Of a stretch of 10,196 bases of DNA, positions 1-7,514 are shown piece after piece. The DNA is taken from NCBI GenBank assembly GCA_003024985.2, contig PXIH01S0000021.1. One strand, 5' to 3'. The translations under genes were made by a program, and so were the position numbers. Below the pieces are notes generated by a model, which did not search any database, was not told the origin of the DNA, and was given only the letters and a program-made list of their open reading frames with translations. How positions within the stretch are numbered: the stretch's first letter is position 1; each line of letters opens with the position of its first letter. The stretch is from Euperipatoides rowelli. Its lineage: Eukaryota; Onychophora; Udeonychophora; Euonychophora; Peripatopsidae.

Positions 1-81
1 ATGCTTAATTTGTTAAAAATTACTAGTTATAAATATAATTAAAAGTTTAGAATCGTTAGTAATTAAATTAAATTAGAGTTG

Positions 82-207
82 TTAGTAATAGTAAGGAATA
101 CTCTTGCCTCGGAATTTCAGTCCTCTTCTTTTTAAGGTATCCATTTGTTCCACCATAACGTTTTTCTCCCGCTCGATGACTTCGATTTTAAAACTGTCCT
201 CACATAT
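82..207 (-). other. Possible short coding exon or protein remnant, unidentified
   Basis: Read on the minus strand this gives 41 stop-free codons ending in TAA at 84-82. The peptide is charged and helix-like in its middle (IEREKNVMVEQMDTLKRRG) and ends KFRGKSIPYYY. The codons are richer in G and C (GTC ATC GAG CGG GAG) than the surrounding AT-rich DNA, which is why I note it although its length alone means nothing. An in-frame stop lies just upstream at 210-208. If it is an exon, it would begin at an AG such as the one before GAC at 198, but no good pyrimidine tract precedes it. I recognise no family. It could be a last exon, a decayed gene fragment, or chance. Confidence 0.2.
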
Positions 208-1284
208 TTAAATTTACCCTCATGCCTATTATTTAAACTTTTTCTTACTTGAACTAAGTTTATAAATCAAACTAAAGCGAGTTTTTACTTATTTATGATA
301 AAAGTCTAAAAAATTAAAAAACTTTTGGTGAGCCAACGCATTTTTAACCCATTAGGCTATCTTTCAAAATAAATGATTAAAAAAATGTGATTGTGTGTCA
401 CCTTTAAATTTATTATGATTTTTCACCAAGACATAATCAAAACTATTTTCTTTTTGAATATGGAACAGAAAAAATATTGTTTTAGAAATATTGTTAATCC
501 CCTTTGTGTATTAAAAGAAAACTGAGATCATATGTTTAATTACATTATAAGCTAGGGAAATAACTTTGAAAAAAAAAAAAGCATTTGAATAATTTATATC
601 TTGAGAAATTCATCTCGGTTTATTAATTCAATTTCTTTTCTTAGATGCAAAGTTAAATGACTTTGAACATAATCATAAATTTACAGTATGTGCAATGATT
701 AAAATATTATTTATGGCAGCAGAATCTAGAACAAACAAAAATGATTTTAATGTATGATCTCATAACTTGCAATGAAAGTAGAAGTAGATAAAAAAGCCCC
801 ACCCCCCCCCACCCCCAAAAAAAAAAAAAGTGAATTTAAGTAAACAAGATTAAAATACTTATGTACTAGCAAAAAAAAAAACACATTAACTTTCATATAA
901 GTAATGACAGTAATCTTTCTCTAGTATAATCTGAAAGATGAAATGCCTTATCTCATTTTGTAAGATAATGCTGAAAAAAAAAAGTGATATTTTCAAACGA
1001 AATTGTCAACAAAAAGAACCGACACAAATTTGCATTAGCTGCAACATTGTTTTAAATACGATAGTACAGTAATACATTACTTTGCGGCGCTTCAGTAATA
1101 CGCATACGTTTTTCTCAATTAATACATTTTAATTTTATTATATTTTTCAGCGTCAATTTTGTTATTTCCATTTTTATTGTACAGTACAAGTCTTTTATTA
1201 CATTTTGCACAATTTTTCCAAATCTAGCGCTTATTGTGCATTTAATACAATATGATAGTTTACTGTAAATGTGTTTTAAGGCTT
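208..1284. other. AT-rich non-coding stretch, no gene seen
   Basis: Long A and T runs and frequent stops in all frames. The only notable content is a C-then-A low-complexity tract at 797-829, listed separately. No RNA gene or element boundary could be supported. Confidence 0.6.
797..829. repeat. C-rich tract followed by an A13 run
   Basis: Runs of 4, 9 and 5 C separated by single A bases, followed by 13 A. Simple low-complexity DNA that is prone to length errors in sequencing. Confidence 0.9.
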
Positions 1285-1292
1285 CTCTAGAT
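1285..1292. repeat. Left target-site duplication of hAT element 1
   Basis: CTCTAGAT, repeated exactly at 1770-1777. It fits the nTCTAGAn preference described for hAT transposons. Confidence 0.85.
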
Positions 1293-1549
1293 TAGGGCTC
1301 ACAGGTTTCATCGAGTGTAAACCGGGACATTTTAATAAATGGATACTCCTCCAAATATTTCTCAGAAAATTTGCAGTCTTCTTGTTTTGGGAATTTTAAA
1401 ATTTAATGGGTTCGTATATAAAAAAAAAACCTACGAAGCCTATGCTGACAAACATATTCAAATTTTGTACAATTTTTAAGAGCCAAACACAAAAGGGCAA
1501 CAGTAGCAAATTTAGGATTTTGGATATCACGACAGCGTTGTCGCTGCTG

Positions 1550-1551
<2 letters not shown>

Positions 1552-1585
<34 letters not shown>
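1552..1585. repeat. (TTA)n microsatellite
   Basis: About 11 uninterrupted units inside hAT element 1. It produces the poly-Tyr and poly-Ile runs in chance reading frames on the two strands, which are not genes. Confidence 0.95.
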
Positions 1586-1724
1586 GTAATTGATTCTGTA
1601 TTGACTAATATTCCAATAATTAATACCCCAATTCACCAATTGAAAAATATATTGTAAACTTATATAAACCGGTACAAATGGTGGTCCCCGAAGCATGCTC
1701 TCGGGACGCCGGGATTGAAGACTC

Positions 1725-1748
1725 AAAACCGGTAACAATACCGGTTTT
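1725..1748. repeat. ACCGGT-centred inverted repeat in the hAT 1 subterminal region
   Basis: AAAACCGGT and ACCGGTTTT form a perfect 9-bp stem around the 6-base loop AACAAT. Further CCGG motifs lie nearby at 1668-1672 and 1749-1753. Confidence 0.85.
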
Positions 1749-1769
1749 CCGGTACACCTGAGAGCCCTA

Positions 1770-1777
1770 CTCTAGAT
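1770..1777. repeat. Right target-site duplication of hAT element 1
   Basis: CTCTAGAT directly after the element end GAGCCCTA, identical to the copy at 1285-1292. Confidence 0.85.
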
Positions 1778-2223
1778 ACCATTTTTTTCTCATCTATAAT
1801 GTCATATTCTTTATAAACATTATTATTTTTTATATAGATTAAAACAAAATTCCATTACACTTTGGAGTAGATTATAGATTGTCTCTTACTCTTTAATGTA
1901 CCTACATTTTTATAAGTTCCTAAACACAAGTTTTTCCATTTAATATTTGCTCTTCATCAATGGTTGGTCGGCAACAAACGGCTTTCCAGCCACCTGCTGC
2001 TCTTTGCACATTAACTGTGTCTCTTTAAAAATGACACAAAATGGATTTAAACATGTTTTTTATCATTTACTTTGAAAGAAAAATTATTCTTGTTAAAAAA
2101 AAAAAAATTTAGAATTATATTAATCAAAATGCATTTTATAGCTCCTCCCCTTTAAATGGAGATGTTAGTAATATCCGCTAGAGCTGTCCTTAGACCATGT
2201 TAGATGTCACTCAGTTACCTTAT
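1778..2223. other. AT-rich spacer between the two hAT elements
   Basis: No reading frame, RNA gene or repeat structure could be supported here. Confidence 0.6.
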
Positions 2224-2231
2224 CCTCCAAG
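2224..2231. repeat. Left target-site duplication of hAT element 2
   Basis: CCTCCAAG immediately before CAGTGTCGGC, repeated exactly at 2682-2689. Confidence 0.88.
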
Positions 2232-2272
2232 CAGTGTCGGCCAGGCTGCCCTTTGGGCCCGCAGCTGAGAAT

Positions 2273-2290
2273 GGTCAAGGGCCCTTGACC
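2273..2290. repeat. 18-bp perfect palindrome in hAT element 2
   Basis: GGTCAAGGGCCCTTGACC reads the same on both strands. It lies about 40 bp inside the left terminal repeat. Confidence 0.95.
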
Positions 2291-2475
2291 CCAGAGCCGT
2301 AGCCAGCCTTTTTTAAATTTGATAAGCTTTTTTTTTTTTTTTAGTTGTAGGCTCATTTTGTTTCCATTTACCATCCCTATATAGTTCCCTGGTTTACCTT
2401 TACCGAGCCTATGGATCCCCCATCCTATCATTCTGGTCATAACAATATAGTTTATTATGTATTTTGTTCAAACAT

Positions 2476-2500
2476 GGGGGGGGGGGGGGGGGGGGGGGGG
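2476..2500. repeat. Poly-G run, 25 bases
   Basis: An unbroken G25 within hAT element 2. Its true length is doubtful, because long G runs are often misread or misassembled. Confidence 0.95.
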
Positions 2501-2681
2501 TACTGGGACTACAGACCCAGCCACCCCTTCAATGTGAGGGCCCTGCTTTCATTATAACTTTTATTTTTCATTAATTACCTAACTAAAATTTAAAAAAAAA
2601 AAAAAAAAAATTTCAAAGAGCCCCCTGACCCCCTGGGCCCGCGGCGATTGCCGGCCAGCCGGCAGGGCCATGCCGACACTG

Positions 2682-2689
2682 CCTCCAAG
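2682..2689. repeat. Right target-site duplication of hAT element 2
   Basis: CCTCCAAG directly after the element end, matching 2224-2231 exactly. Confidence 0.88.
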
Positions 2690-2953
2690 CTTAATAGATA
2701 TATGGTTGTGTAATATGTTAATTGGTATTAAAGCACACTCTGAAAGCAGAATCCAGATAAATTGGATGTTAATTAAATGGTAGAGCGTGTTAAGCTTGAA
2801 TTATAAAATAATAAACTGTTTTTTTTTCCATACCAGTCACGTTATAAAAACAACAGCATTCAACAAATCAAAATTATTTATTTATTTATTTAAATAACAA
2901 AATAACCTACTTAAAAAAAAGGGATTTGCAACTTTTTACTATACTATACTATA

Positions 2954-3085
2954 GCAGTACTGAGAGGTACAGCTGCTGGAACCGAGAAGATCAGAAGAGT
3001 ATCCGAGAGATTAGGATTAGGGAGTAGGATGAAGCCGGGGAATAGACCAAAGAATGTATTGCAGTATGTACTGAATAGAATATAG
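2954..3085 (+). other. Possible last coding exon or protein remnant, unidentified
   Basis: From GCA at 2954 there are 43 stop-free codons ending in TAG at 3083-3085. The peptide is basic and protein-like, with segments GTEKIRRVSERLGLG and KPGNRPKNVLQYVLNRI. G+C rises clearly above the AT-rich flanks. Just upstream, TTTTTACTATACTATACTAT leads into AG at 2953-2954 and CAG at 2955-2957, which could serve as a splice acceptor, and AATAAA follows at 3099-3104, only 13 bases after the stop. That arrangement would suit a last exon with a very short 3' UTR. I recognise no family, no upstream exon is visible, and chance or a decayed retroelement tail are both possible. Confidence 0.25.
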
Positions 3086-3098
3086 CCTACACAATAGC

Positions 3099-3104
3099 AA
3101 TAAA
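3099..3104 (+). promoter_or_regulatory. Possible poly(A) signal AATAAA
   Basis: AATAAA lies 13 bases after the TAG that closes the coding-like stretch ending at 3085. The motif is common by chance in AT-rich DNA, so only its position gives it any weight. Confidence 0.2.
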
Positions 3105-3173
3105 TGTAAAAAAGAGATTTGCTTTAATATGTTCTTATAATGTACTTTATATAATAACTAATGATTTGTACTA

Positions 3174-3221
3174 ATGATGATGATGATGATAATGATGATG
3201 ATGATGATAATAATAATAATA
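3174..3221. repeat. (ATG)n/(ATA)n compound microsatellite
   Basis: About 16 trinucleotide units, first mostly ATG and then ATA. Confidence 0.93.
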
Positions 3222-3317
3222 GCCGATCTAGGCTGGTTATAATATGCTGACAGCGTCAAACTTATCAGTGAAATACAAAATGAAAATGATATTGCTTTAT
3301 TTCAACAAGATTCTACA

Positions 3318-3353
3318 ATACATTAGGATTAGGATACCGTAATCCTAATGTAT
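3318..3353. repeat. Inverted repeat, 14-bp perfect stem with 8-base loop
   Basis: ATACATTAGGATTA at 3318-3331 and its exact reverse complement at 3340-3353 surround the loop GGATACCG. It is not at the end of any element I could define and no T-run follows it, so I do not call it a terminator. Confidence 0.9.
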
Positions 3354-3930
3354 CAAAGATAATGGACTAAAAATAAATTATTCTAAGACTTTATTTAGGT
3401 TGTTTAGGAGAAATAGAGAATTCAATATTTATATAGACAATCATTAAATAAAAAGTTAATTACTACTCCGATTCGGAAATAATCATGGACCAAAGGTTGA
3501 AATTAGGTGTTTATGCAAATATACAAATTAGCTTATATGTTTCAAATATTTCCATACATGACACCTTCTCACTGCTGAGTAATTTACCAACAATATTCAA
3601 TGTATAGGCCTAATAAATTACTGCTATCCAATATATATTTGTACAAAAAAAGCCATTAATAAGCTTTAACACTTATTTAGAAGAAATTGACTATTTTAAA
3701 AATGTATCTTATATTGCTAGATTAAACAAACTTATTGAACTTAATGTTTGGCCCCTCAACACCACTTTTACAGGTGACTCAAATAAGCATAGAGGATGAT
3801 TGTAATGGAACAAAACAAAAAAAAATTGTAATGGATAGGGAACCTGACTAAAGCATATCAATTTAAAATAAATAAGGCTTTCATAATATAAGATCTAATT
3901 TTTTTAGTAGTAATTGAGTGTCCTCACTCT
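3354..3930. other. AT-rich non-coding stretch, no gene seen
   Basis: No conserved motif or long frame. It may include decayed upstream parts of the retrotransposon tail that follows, but nothing readable remains. Confidence 0.55.
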
Positions 3931-4023
3931 TCAGACTAGAATGCTCTTCCAAGGAATTGGTCTCCTGTACTTACGATTAACAAGTTTAAAAAAAATCTTA
4001 GATATCTTTTTACATTAGATTAG
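3931..4023 (+). pseudogene. C-terminal tail of a non-LTR retrotransposon ORF2 (remnant)
   Basis: The plus-strand frame from 3931 reads SSD, stop, then NALPRNWSPVLTINKFKKNL and a short tail to TAG at 4021-4023. The order W-N-x-L-P, about ten residues, then x-I-N-x-F-K-x-x-L is the usual C-terminal end of the reverse transcriptase polyprotein in Jockey/CR1-type non-LTR retrotransposons, which act through target-primed reverse transcription. The expected Trp before Asn is here a TAG stop at 3937-3939, a single-base change from TGG. Only about 30 codons survive and no polymerase motif is visible upstream. It lies head-on to the minus-strand retrotransposon piece that starts at 4197, so the two come from separate insertions. 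The match is to a short motif only. Confidence 0.45.
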
Positions 4024-4196
4024 ATTATTGGTTTATCAGTTTCTTTAACCTAATGGATTCTAATAAAAACTATTACATATACTGTATAACAAAACAATGA
4101 ATACATGCAACAAATCGCTAACATACAAAGAGGTGAAGGTTCAAATGTGTAAGCAACACAACACCCAAGTGATTAGTATACTATATTACAATACAA

Positions 4197-5160
4197 TTAG
4201 TTAAGATGTTGTAGTTTTAAGAAATCGTAGTAGTTTTCCTGAATAATTTCAGTGTTGATGAGGTTCTTGGTATGCTGTAACGTATTTTTGGAGCAAGGGT
4301 GTTTAAAAGAACCATCAGTATGGGCTTTGTTTTGGGACAATTTAACAAAATTAACATTTGTGATTGATCTGGTACCACTGCAGGCTTGTTTAGGATCTCT
4401 TACTGTCAGATTTTGCACTAGATTTTTGGGAGTAAGATTGTTTACACATTTCCATATCAGTTGTGCAAAGTGAATGTCTTTTGTTCTCTCAAAGGGAGCT
4501 ATCCAAGTTTATTGAATGTGCTGCTGGCACGGAATGGCCTGTCCCATACACAATGGATCTGGCTAGGTATTTGCAATGGTTTGGAGTCTATTTTGAAGGG
4601 TGATTCCACAATTTATCCATATGGTGTCGCAAAAGTTTAAATTAGATGCTATAAGTGCATCGTAAATCGTTGTCAATGCCTTTTGTCCGAGATATTTTAA
4701 TTTAAACAAGAGTCTGACATTTTTTGAGGTCCTTTTTAACAATGTAATCTTTATGGGTGTCCCATTTCAGGAAACAGTCTACATAGACGCCTAAAATTTT
4801 AATGTTCGGAGTAAATTAAATTTTTTGATTATTTATGTTGGAAGTAAAATTTGTCTATTTCTTACAGTAGATAAGTTGTTGTTTTTTTCATTTATTTTTA
4901 GGTACCTAGTTATTTTTGGTCCATTCTGTTATTGCTTTAATATCTTTCTAAATTTGTCTTGACATTCAATAAGCTAAAACCGATGCAACTTAGTGTTATA
5001 TCATCAGGATACATTTGGATTGAGCTATTTATGATAACATTTGGCAAGTCATTTTGTATAGTAGAATATTAGTTCATACTATACATTAATGACTATAAAT
5101 TTTTACAATTATTGATGTAGGGTCTAAAACCTTTGGGGTTACATAGACTGATGAGAATAA
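4197..5160 (-). pseudogene. 5'-truncated, frameshifted non-LTR retrotransposon reverse transcriptase
   Basis: Reading leftward on the minus strand, pieces of one reverse transcriptase appear in the expected order over about 960 bp. A degraded VTPK/LDPT segment at 5143-5115 matches the V-P-Q-G...L-G-P block. NDLPNVIINSSIQMYPDDIT (around 5050-4997) is the catalytic block, with the two Asp at 5005-5000; the usual motif is YADD or similar. KILGVYVDCFLKWDTH at about 4800-4750 is the G-V-x-x-D-x-x-L-x-W-x-x-H block. The C-terminal end is open from 4418 to a TAA at 4199-4197 and contains TRSITNVNFVKL and ENYYDFLKL. Several frameshifts and stops separate the blocks, so this copy is dead. The endonuclease and the first half of the polymerase are absent, as expected of 5' truncation during target-primed reverse transcription. 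The clade is probably in the CR1/Jockey group, but that is tentative. Confidence 0.8.
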
Positions 5161-5178
5161 ATTAATATTTCAAGTCGG

Positions 5179-5195
5179 TTTTTTTTTTTTTTTTT
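5179..5195. repeat. T17 run
   Basis: Homopolymer just beyond the truncated upstream end of the retrotransposon piece. On the minus strand it reads as poly-A lying upstream of that piece, so it could be the tail of another, unrecognised insertion. Confidence 0.9.
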
Positions 5196-5465
5196 ATAAC
5201 CTACCATAACTGTACATCATGTACATGTTGATCTAATTTTTAATAATAAATTGTAAGTAAATCAAACTTAAATTTCCAGTTAGAGTTAAACTTTTTACTT
5301 GCTTTAATTTTAATTTGGATATATTCCAAATTCTGATTTATGAATAGAAAAGAGAAATTGTGAACTGTAATTTTTATTTAAGATATTGAACATCCAGATC
5401 TTGAATCTTTTCATCTGACATCCAAGTTTTATGGATGGATTGGGATAATGCATAGAATCTGAAAA

Positions 5466-5810
5466 TATTTTTTTTTACAGTAAGCAAAGACAATCCTTTT
5501 TATTTATCATTTAATAAAATGAAGACTTGAGAAGCAGATGTTTAGAACTTGGACTGGAGTCATCAATATTTTGTTCATGCCAAGAATGTGAAGTTCTGTG
5601 TGGCATTAGTAAAATGTGGTTTAATCAACCAGAGTCTACTTCAAGCTATCAGTCTGAGCTGCCATTTCTTCAAAAGAAATTTGATTACTCAAGTGTTTCG
5701 TGTCAAACAGTCATTTTTATCACACAGAATGTTACAGCACATTAGTTAACGAACTCTAATCAATTCATTCTATTAAAGTATATTATTTACTAAATAAAAT
5801 ATACAGTAAA
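5466..5810 (+). other. Segment with acceptor-like site, two open frames and AATAAA; no identified product
   Basis: A TATTTTTTTTTACAG sequence ending at 5480 resembles a 3' splice site. From about 5527 to 5750 two overlapping plus-strand frames of 72 and 66 codons stay open, G+C is somewhat higher than in the flanks, and AATAAA occurs at 5793-5798. Neither frame shows a domain or motif I know, and the pair of overlapping frames means at most one could be real. It could be a non-coding last exon, a decayed repeat or chance. I make no functional call. Confidence 0.15.
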
Positions 5811-5847
5811 TATTTAAATTTAAAAAAAAACTATATTTTAATAAATA

Positions 5848-6382
5848 TCTATATACTAAAATTGAATGAGTCAGTCTGTCTGTAAGTTATTTATACAATT
5901 CTCAGCTCTTTGACCAATCTGCACCACTTACTCTCTAGGACACATCAAGTAACATAGGCTGCCATTAAACTGAGCTACTCCAACAATGACGATTCCTAAA
6001 CTCTTGGACCAATCAAAACCAAATTGAGCTTACTTACTTTTAGGACTTAGCATAAAATAAGCCAGGTCACCCCAACCCTGGCCCTATGTCTCCCCCTCCC
6101 CACTGTTAATTACTAAATCCTTGGATGTACTGGAAAACAAATTTGGCATACTCACTCTATAGGACCCACCCTGTAAAAATATAGGCGTATCATTAAACTG
6201 GATCCCCCCTCCACCCCTGATCCTATGTTCATCCCCAATGAGCAATTCTTAAACCCTTGGACCAATCAGGACAGAATTTGGCACACTTACTCTCTAAACC
6301 CCTCAGCGGAAATATAGGCTATCATTACACTAGGTCACCCATCCCCCCTCCCATTTCAGGCAATGCCAGGTCTTTCTGCTAG
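5848..6382 (+). mobile_element. Non-autonomous Helitron, 535 bp
   Basis: The 5' end TCTATATACTAAAATTGAAT runs into GAGTCAGTCTGTCTGTAAG, which matches the TC-start and TGTCTGTCTG character of animal Helitrons. The 3' end is GGCAATGCCAGGTCTTTC followed by TGCTAG, giving the CTAG terminus, with a decayed GGC-AAT-GCC hairpin just upstream. The preceding base is A (5847) and the following is T (6383), as expected for insertion into AT with no target duplication. The interior has about four degenerate copies of a roughly 95-135-bp unit built around TTGGACCAATC, AATTTGGCACACTTACTCTC, TATAGGC and C-rich stretches. No Rep/helicase coding is present, so mobility would depend on an autonomous relative. 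Confidence 0.8.
5903..6350 (+). repeat. Internal degenerate tandem repeats of the Helitron
   Basis: The anchor GACCAATC occurs at about 5912, 6007 and 6260, with a mutated copy near 6125. Each is followed by ACTTACTCTC-like sequence and, further on, by TATAGGC and ACC/CCCC tracts. Spacings of about 95, 118 and 135 bp show the units have diverged by insertions and deletions. Confidence 0.7.
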
Positions 6383-7080
6383 TTATTAATAATACTAATG
6401 CTAATTTAAGCAATAGTGTAAGTAGCATATATAAAATTTATATACTGCACATTAATTTCTATTTGGCTGTATCAAAATTTTGATTAGTATTCTGTTATTA
6501 CTTTGTCCATATTTCAATAGTCTATAATCTTGGGTTATTTGCAGCAGTAGTTTTTAATTTTTTCTGATTGTGGATAGTAATTTTATTCATGAGAGTGTTC
6601 TTTGGTATACCAATATCCTAATTAACAGGGAGACTTCTAAAAACAAATTATAATTTGCAATTACAGGAAAATTTAGTCTTCTTAGGAATTAAAACATTTA
6701 TAAAAATCAGATTACCTGATATTGTTTAAGAAAGACATTAATGTTATAAAATATTAAGAACAATATAATTCATATTTAATAATTAATAAATATCAAATAA
6801 CTATTATGCTGCTAAATAGGAACTTTAACTTAAACTATCTATTTAATGACAATAAGATCAAAAGTGTAAAATCTAAATTGGGTTGTAAATGTGATTATCC
6901 GTTGGATATTATCAGCTGACATTAGCCACACAATACACCAGACATGGGACATGTGTGAACGACATATCTTGTTGCTTATTTGTTGATTCTTATGTATAGC
7001 CAGTAAAATCTTGATATTTTTGTTCATTTTCTTGTTGCACATGTTCACATTTGGTCGGTGGTCTCATCATCATTACTAAT
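6383..7080. other. AT-rich non-coding stretch, no gene seen
   Basis: A 69-codon minus-strand frame (6839-7048) is low in complexity, shows no motif and is of a length expected by chance here. No other structure could be supported. Confidence 0.55.
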
Positions 7081-7113
7081 TGTTATTGTTATTATTATTA
7101 TTACTATTATTAC
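7081..7113. repeat. Imperfect (ATT)n microsatellite
   Basis: ATT and ACT units interrupted by TTG. It gives the Ile/Val-rich chance frame that overlaps it. Confidence 0.85.
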
Positions 7114-7514
7114 AATTAGTTTGGAGTTAAGTATTATTTTGCTTAGTATAAATTTTAAGATGATAATGATCATACATTTAATCTCAAAATTTAATTATGA
7201 TGTTATAAGTAAAATAATATCAGTACAAGTATTCAACATTCTTAATAATTGGCAAAATTCAAGATCACACATAATGATGGAATAAATAAGGCACACTGGA
7301 GCAGTGCTTGGATGGAATCAATATTTTACAAAGTATCAGCAACTTGCTGATAAATAACAATAAATAAATGGCCCCACAACACTATGATGCCATACTCAAG
7401 GAGAGGTCAAACACCTCAGACTGACTTTCTCCAGACCAACCACATAAATAAATAAATACTTGTTGGTAGTGATGAAAGTCACTAATTTCAAGTAAGCTAA
7501 TAAGGCTTATGTGC
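7114..7514. other. Non-coding stretch before the tandem array
   Basis: No gene is supported. A minus-strand LLEYGIIVLWG-like reading near 7365-7400 recalls a non-LTR reverse transcriptase motif, but nothing around it confirms one. Confidence 0.5.

Larger units (their letters stand above)
1293..1769. mobile_element. Non-autonomous hAT element 1 (MITE-like), 477 bp
   Basis: The ends are inverted copies: the left begins TAGGGCTCACAGGT and the reverse complement of the right begins TAGGGCTCTCAGGT, one mismatch in 14. Identical 8-bp duplications CTCTAGAT flank both ends, which is the hAT signature. The right subterminal region is rich in ACCGGT motifs, including a 9-bp stem (AAAACCGGT at 1725-1733, ACCGGTTTT at 1740-1748). 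Subterminal repeats of this kind are typical transposase-binding regions in hAT elements; that role here is inferred. No transposase remnant is visible, so the copy would need transposase supplied by another element. A TTA microsatellite sits in the middle. The exact duplication suggests a fairly recent insertion. Confidence 0.88.
2232..2681. mobile_element. Non-autonomous hAT element 2, GC-rich ends, 450 bp
   Basis: It begins CAGTGTCGGC and ends with the exact reverse complement GCCGACACTG, a perfect 10-bp terminal inverted repeat starting CAG, as hAT ends often do. The 8-bp duplication CCTCCAAG on both sides is exact. Both ends are strongly GC-rich (many GGGCCC and GGCC words), while the middle is AT-rich with T15 at 2328-2342, A19 at 2592-2610 and G25 at 2476-2500. 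The left arm holds a perfect 18-bp palindrome at 2273-2290. A 77-codon minus-strand frame (2207-2440) starts inside the element and runs past its left end, so it is not a gene. No transposase coding is visible. Confidence 0.9.

Noticed and set aside
1403-1738. Open frames of 111 codons (minus) and 83 codons (plus) with poly-Ile and poly-Tyr runs
   Set aside because: They lie inside hAT element 1 and are held open by the TTA microsatellite; no transposase or other motif is present.
3011-3336. TTAGGATTAGG at 3011-3021 and 3323-3333, recalling the insect telomere repeat
   Set aside because: The unit is six bases (ATTAGG), only two copies long at each place, so it is not telomeric sequence.
4127-4150. 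GGTTCAAAT resembling a tRNA B box
   Set aside because: No A box at the right distance, the B box lacks its final CC, and no cloverleaf can be drawn.
4252-4473. 73-codon plus-strand frame
   Set aside because: It is antisense to the C-terminal end of the retrotransposon reverse transcriptase, which has the recognisable motifs.
7058-7285. 75-codon plus-strand frame rich in Ile and Val
   Set aside because: It is held open by the imperfect ATT microsatellite and AT-rich sequence.
7360-7405. Minus-strand reading LLEYGIIVLWG, similar to a non-LTR reverse transcriptase motif
   Set aside because: A single short match with a stop close upstream and no supporting blocks on either side.
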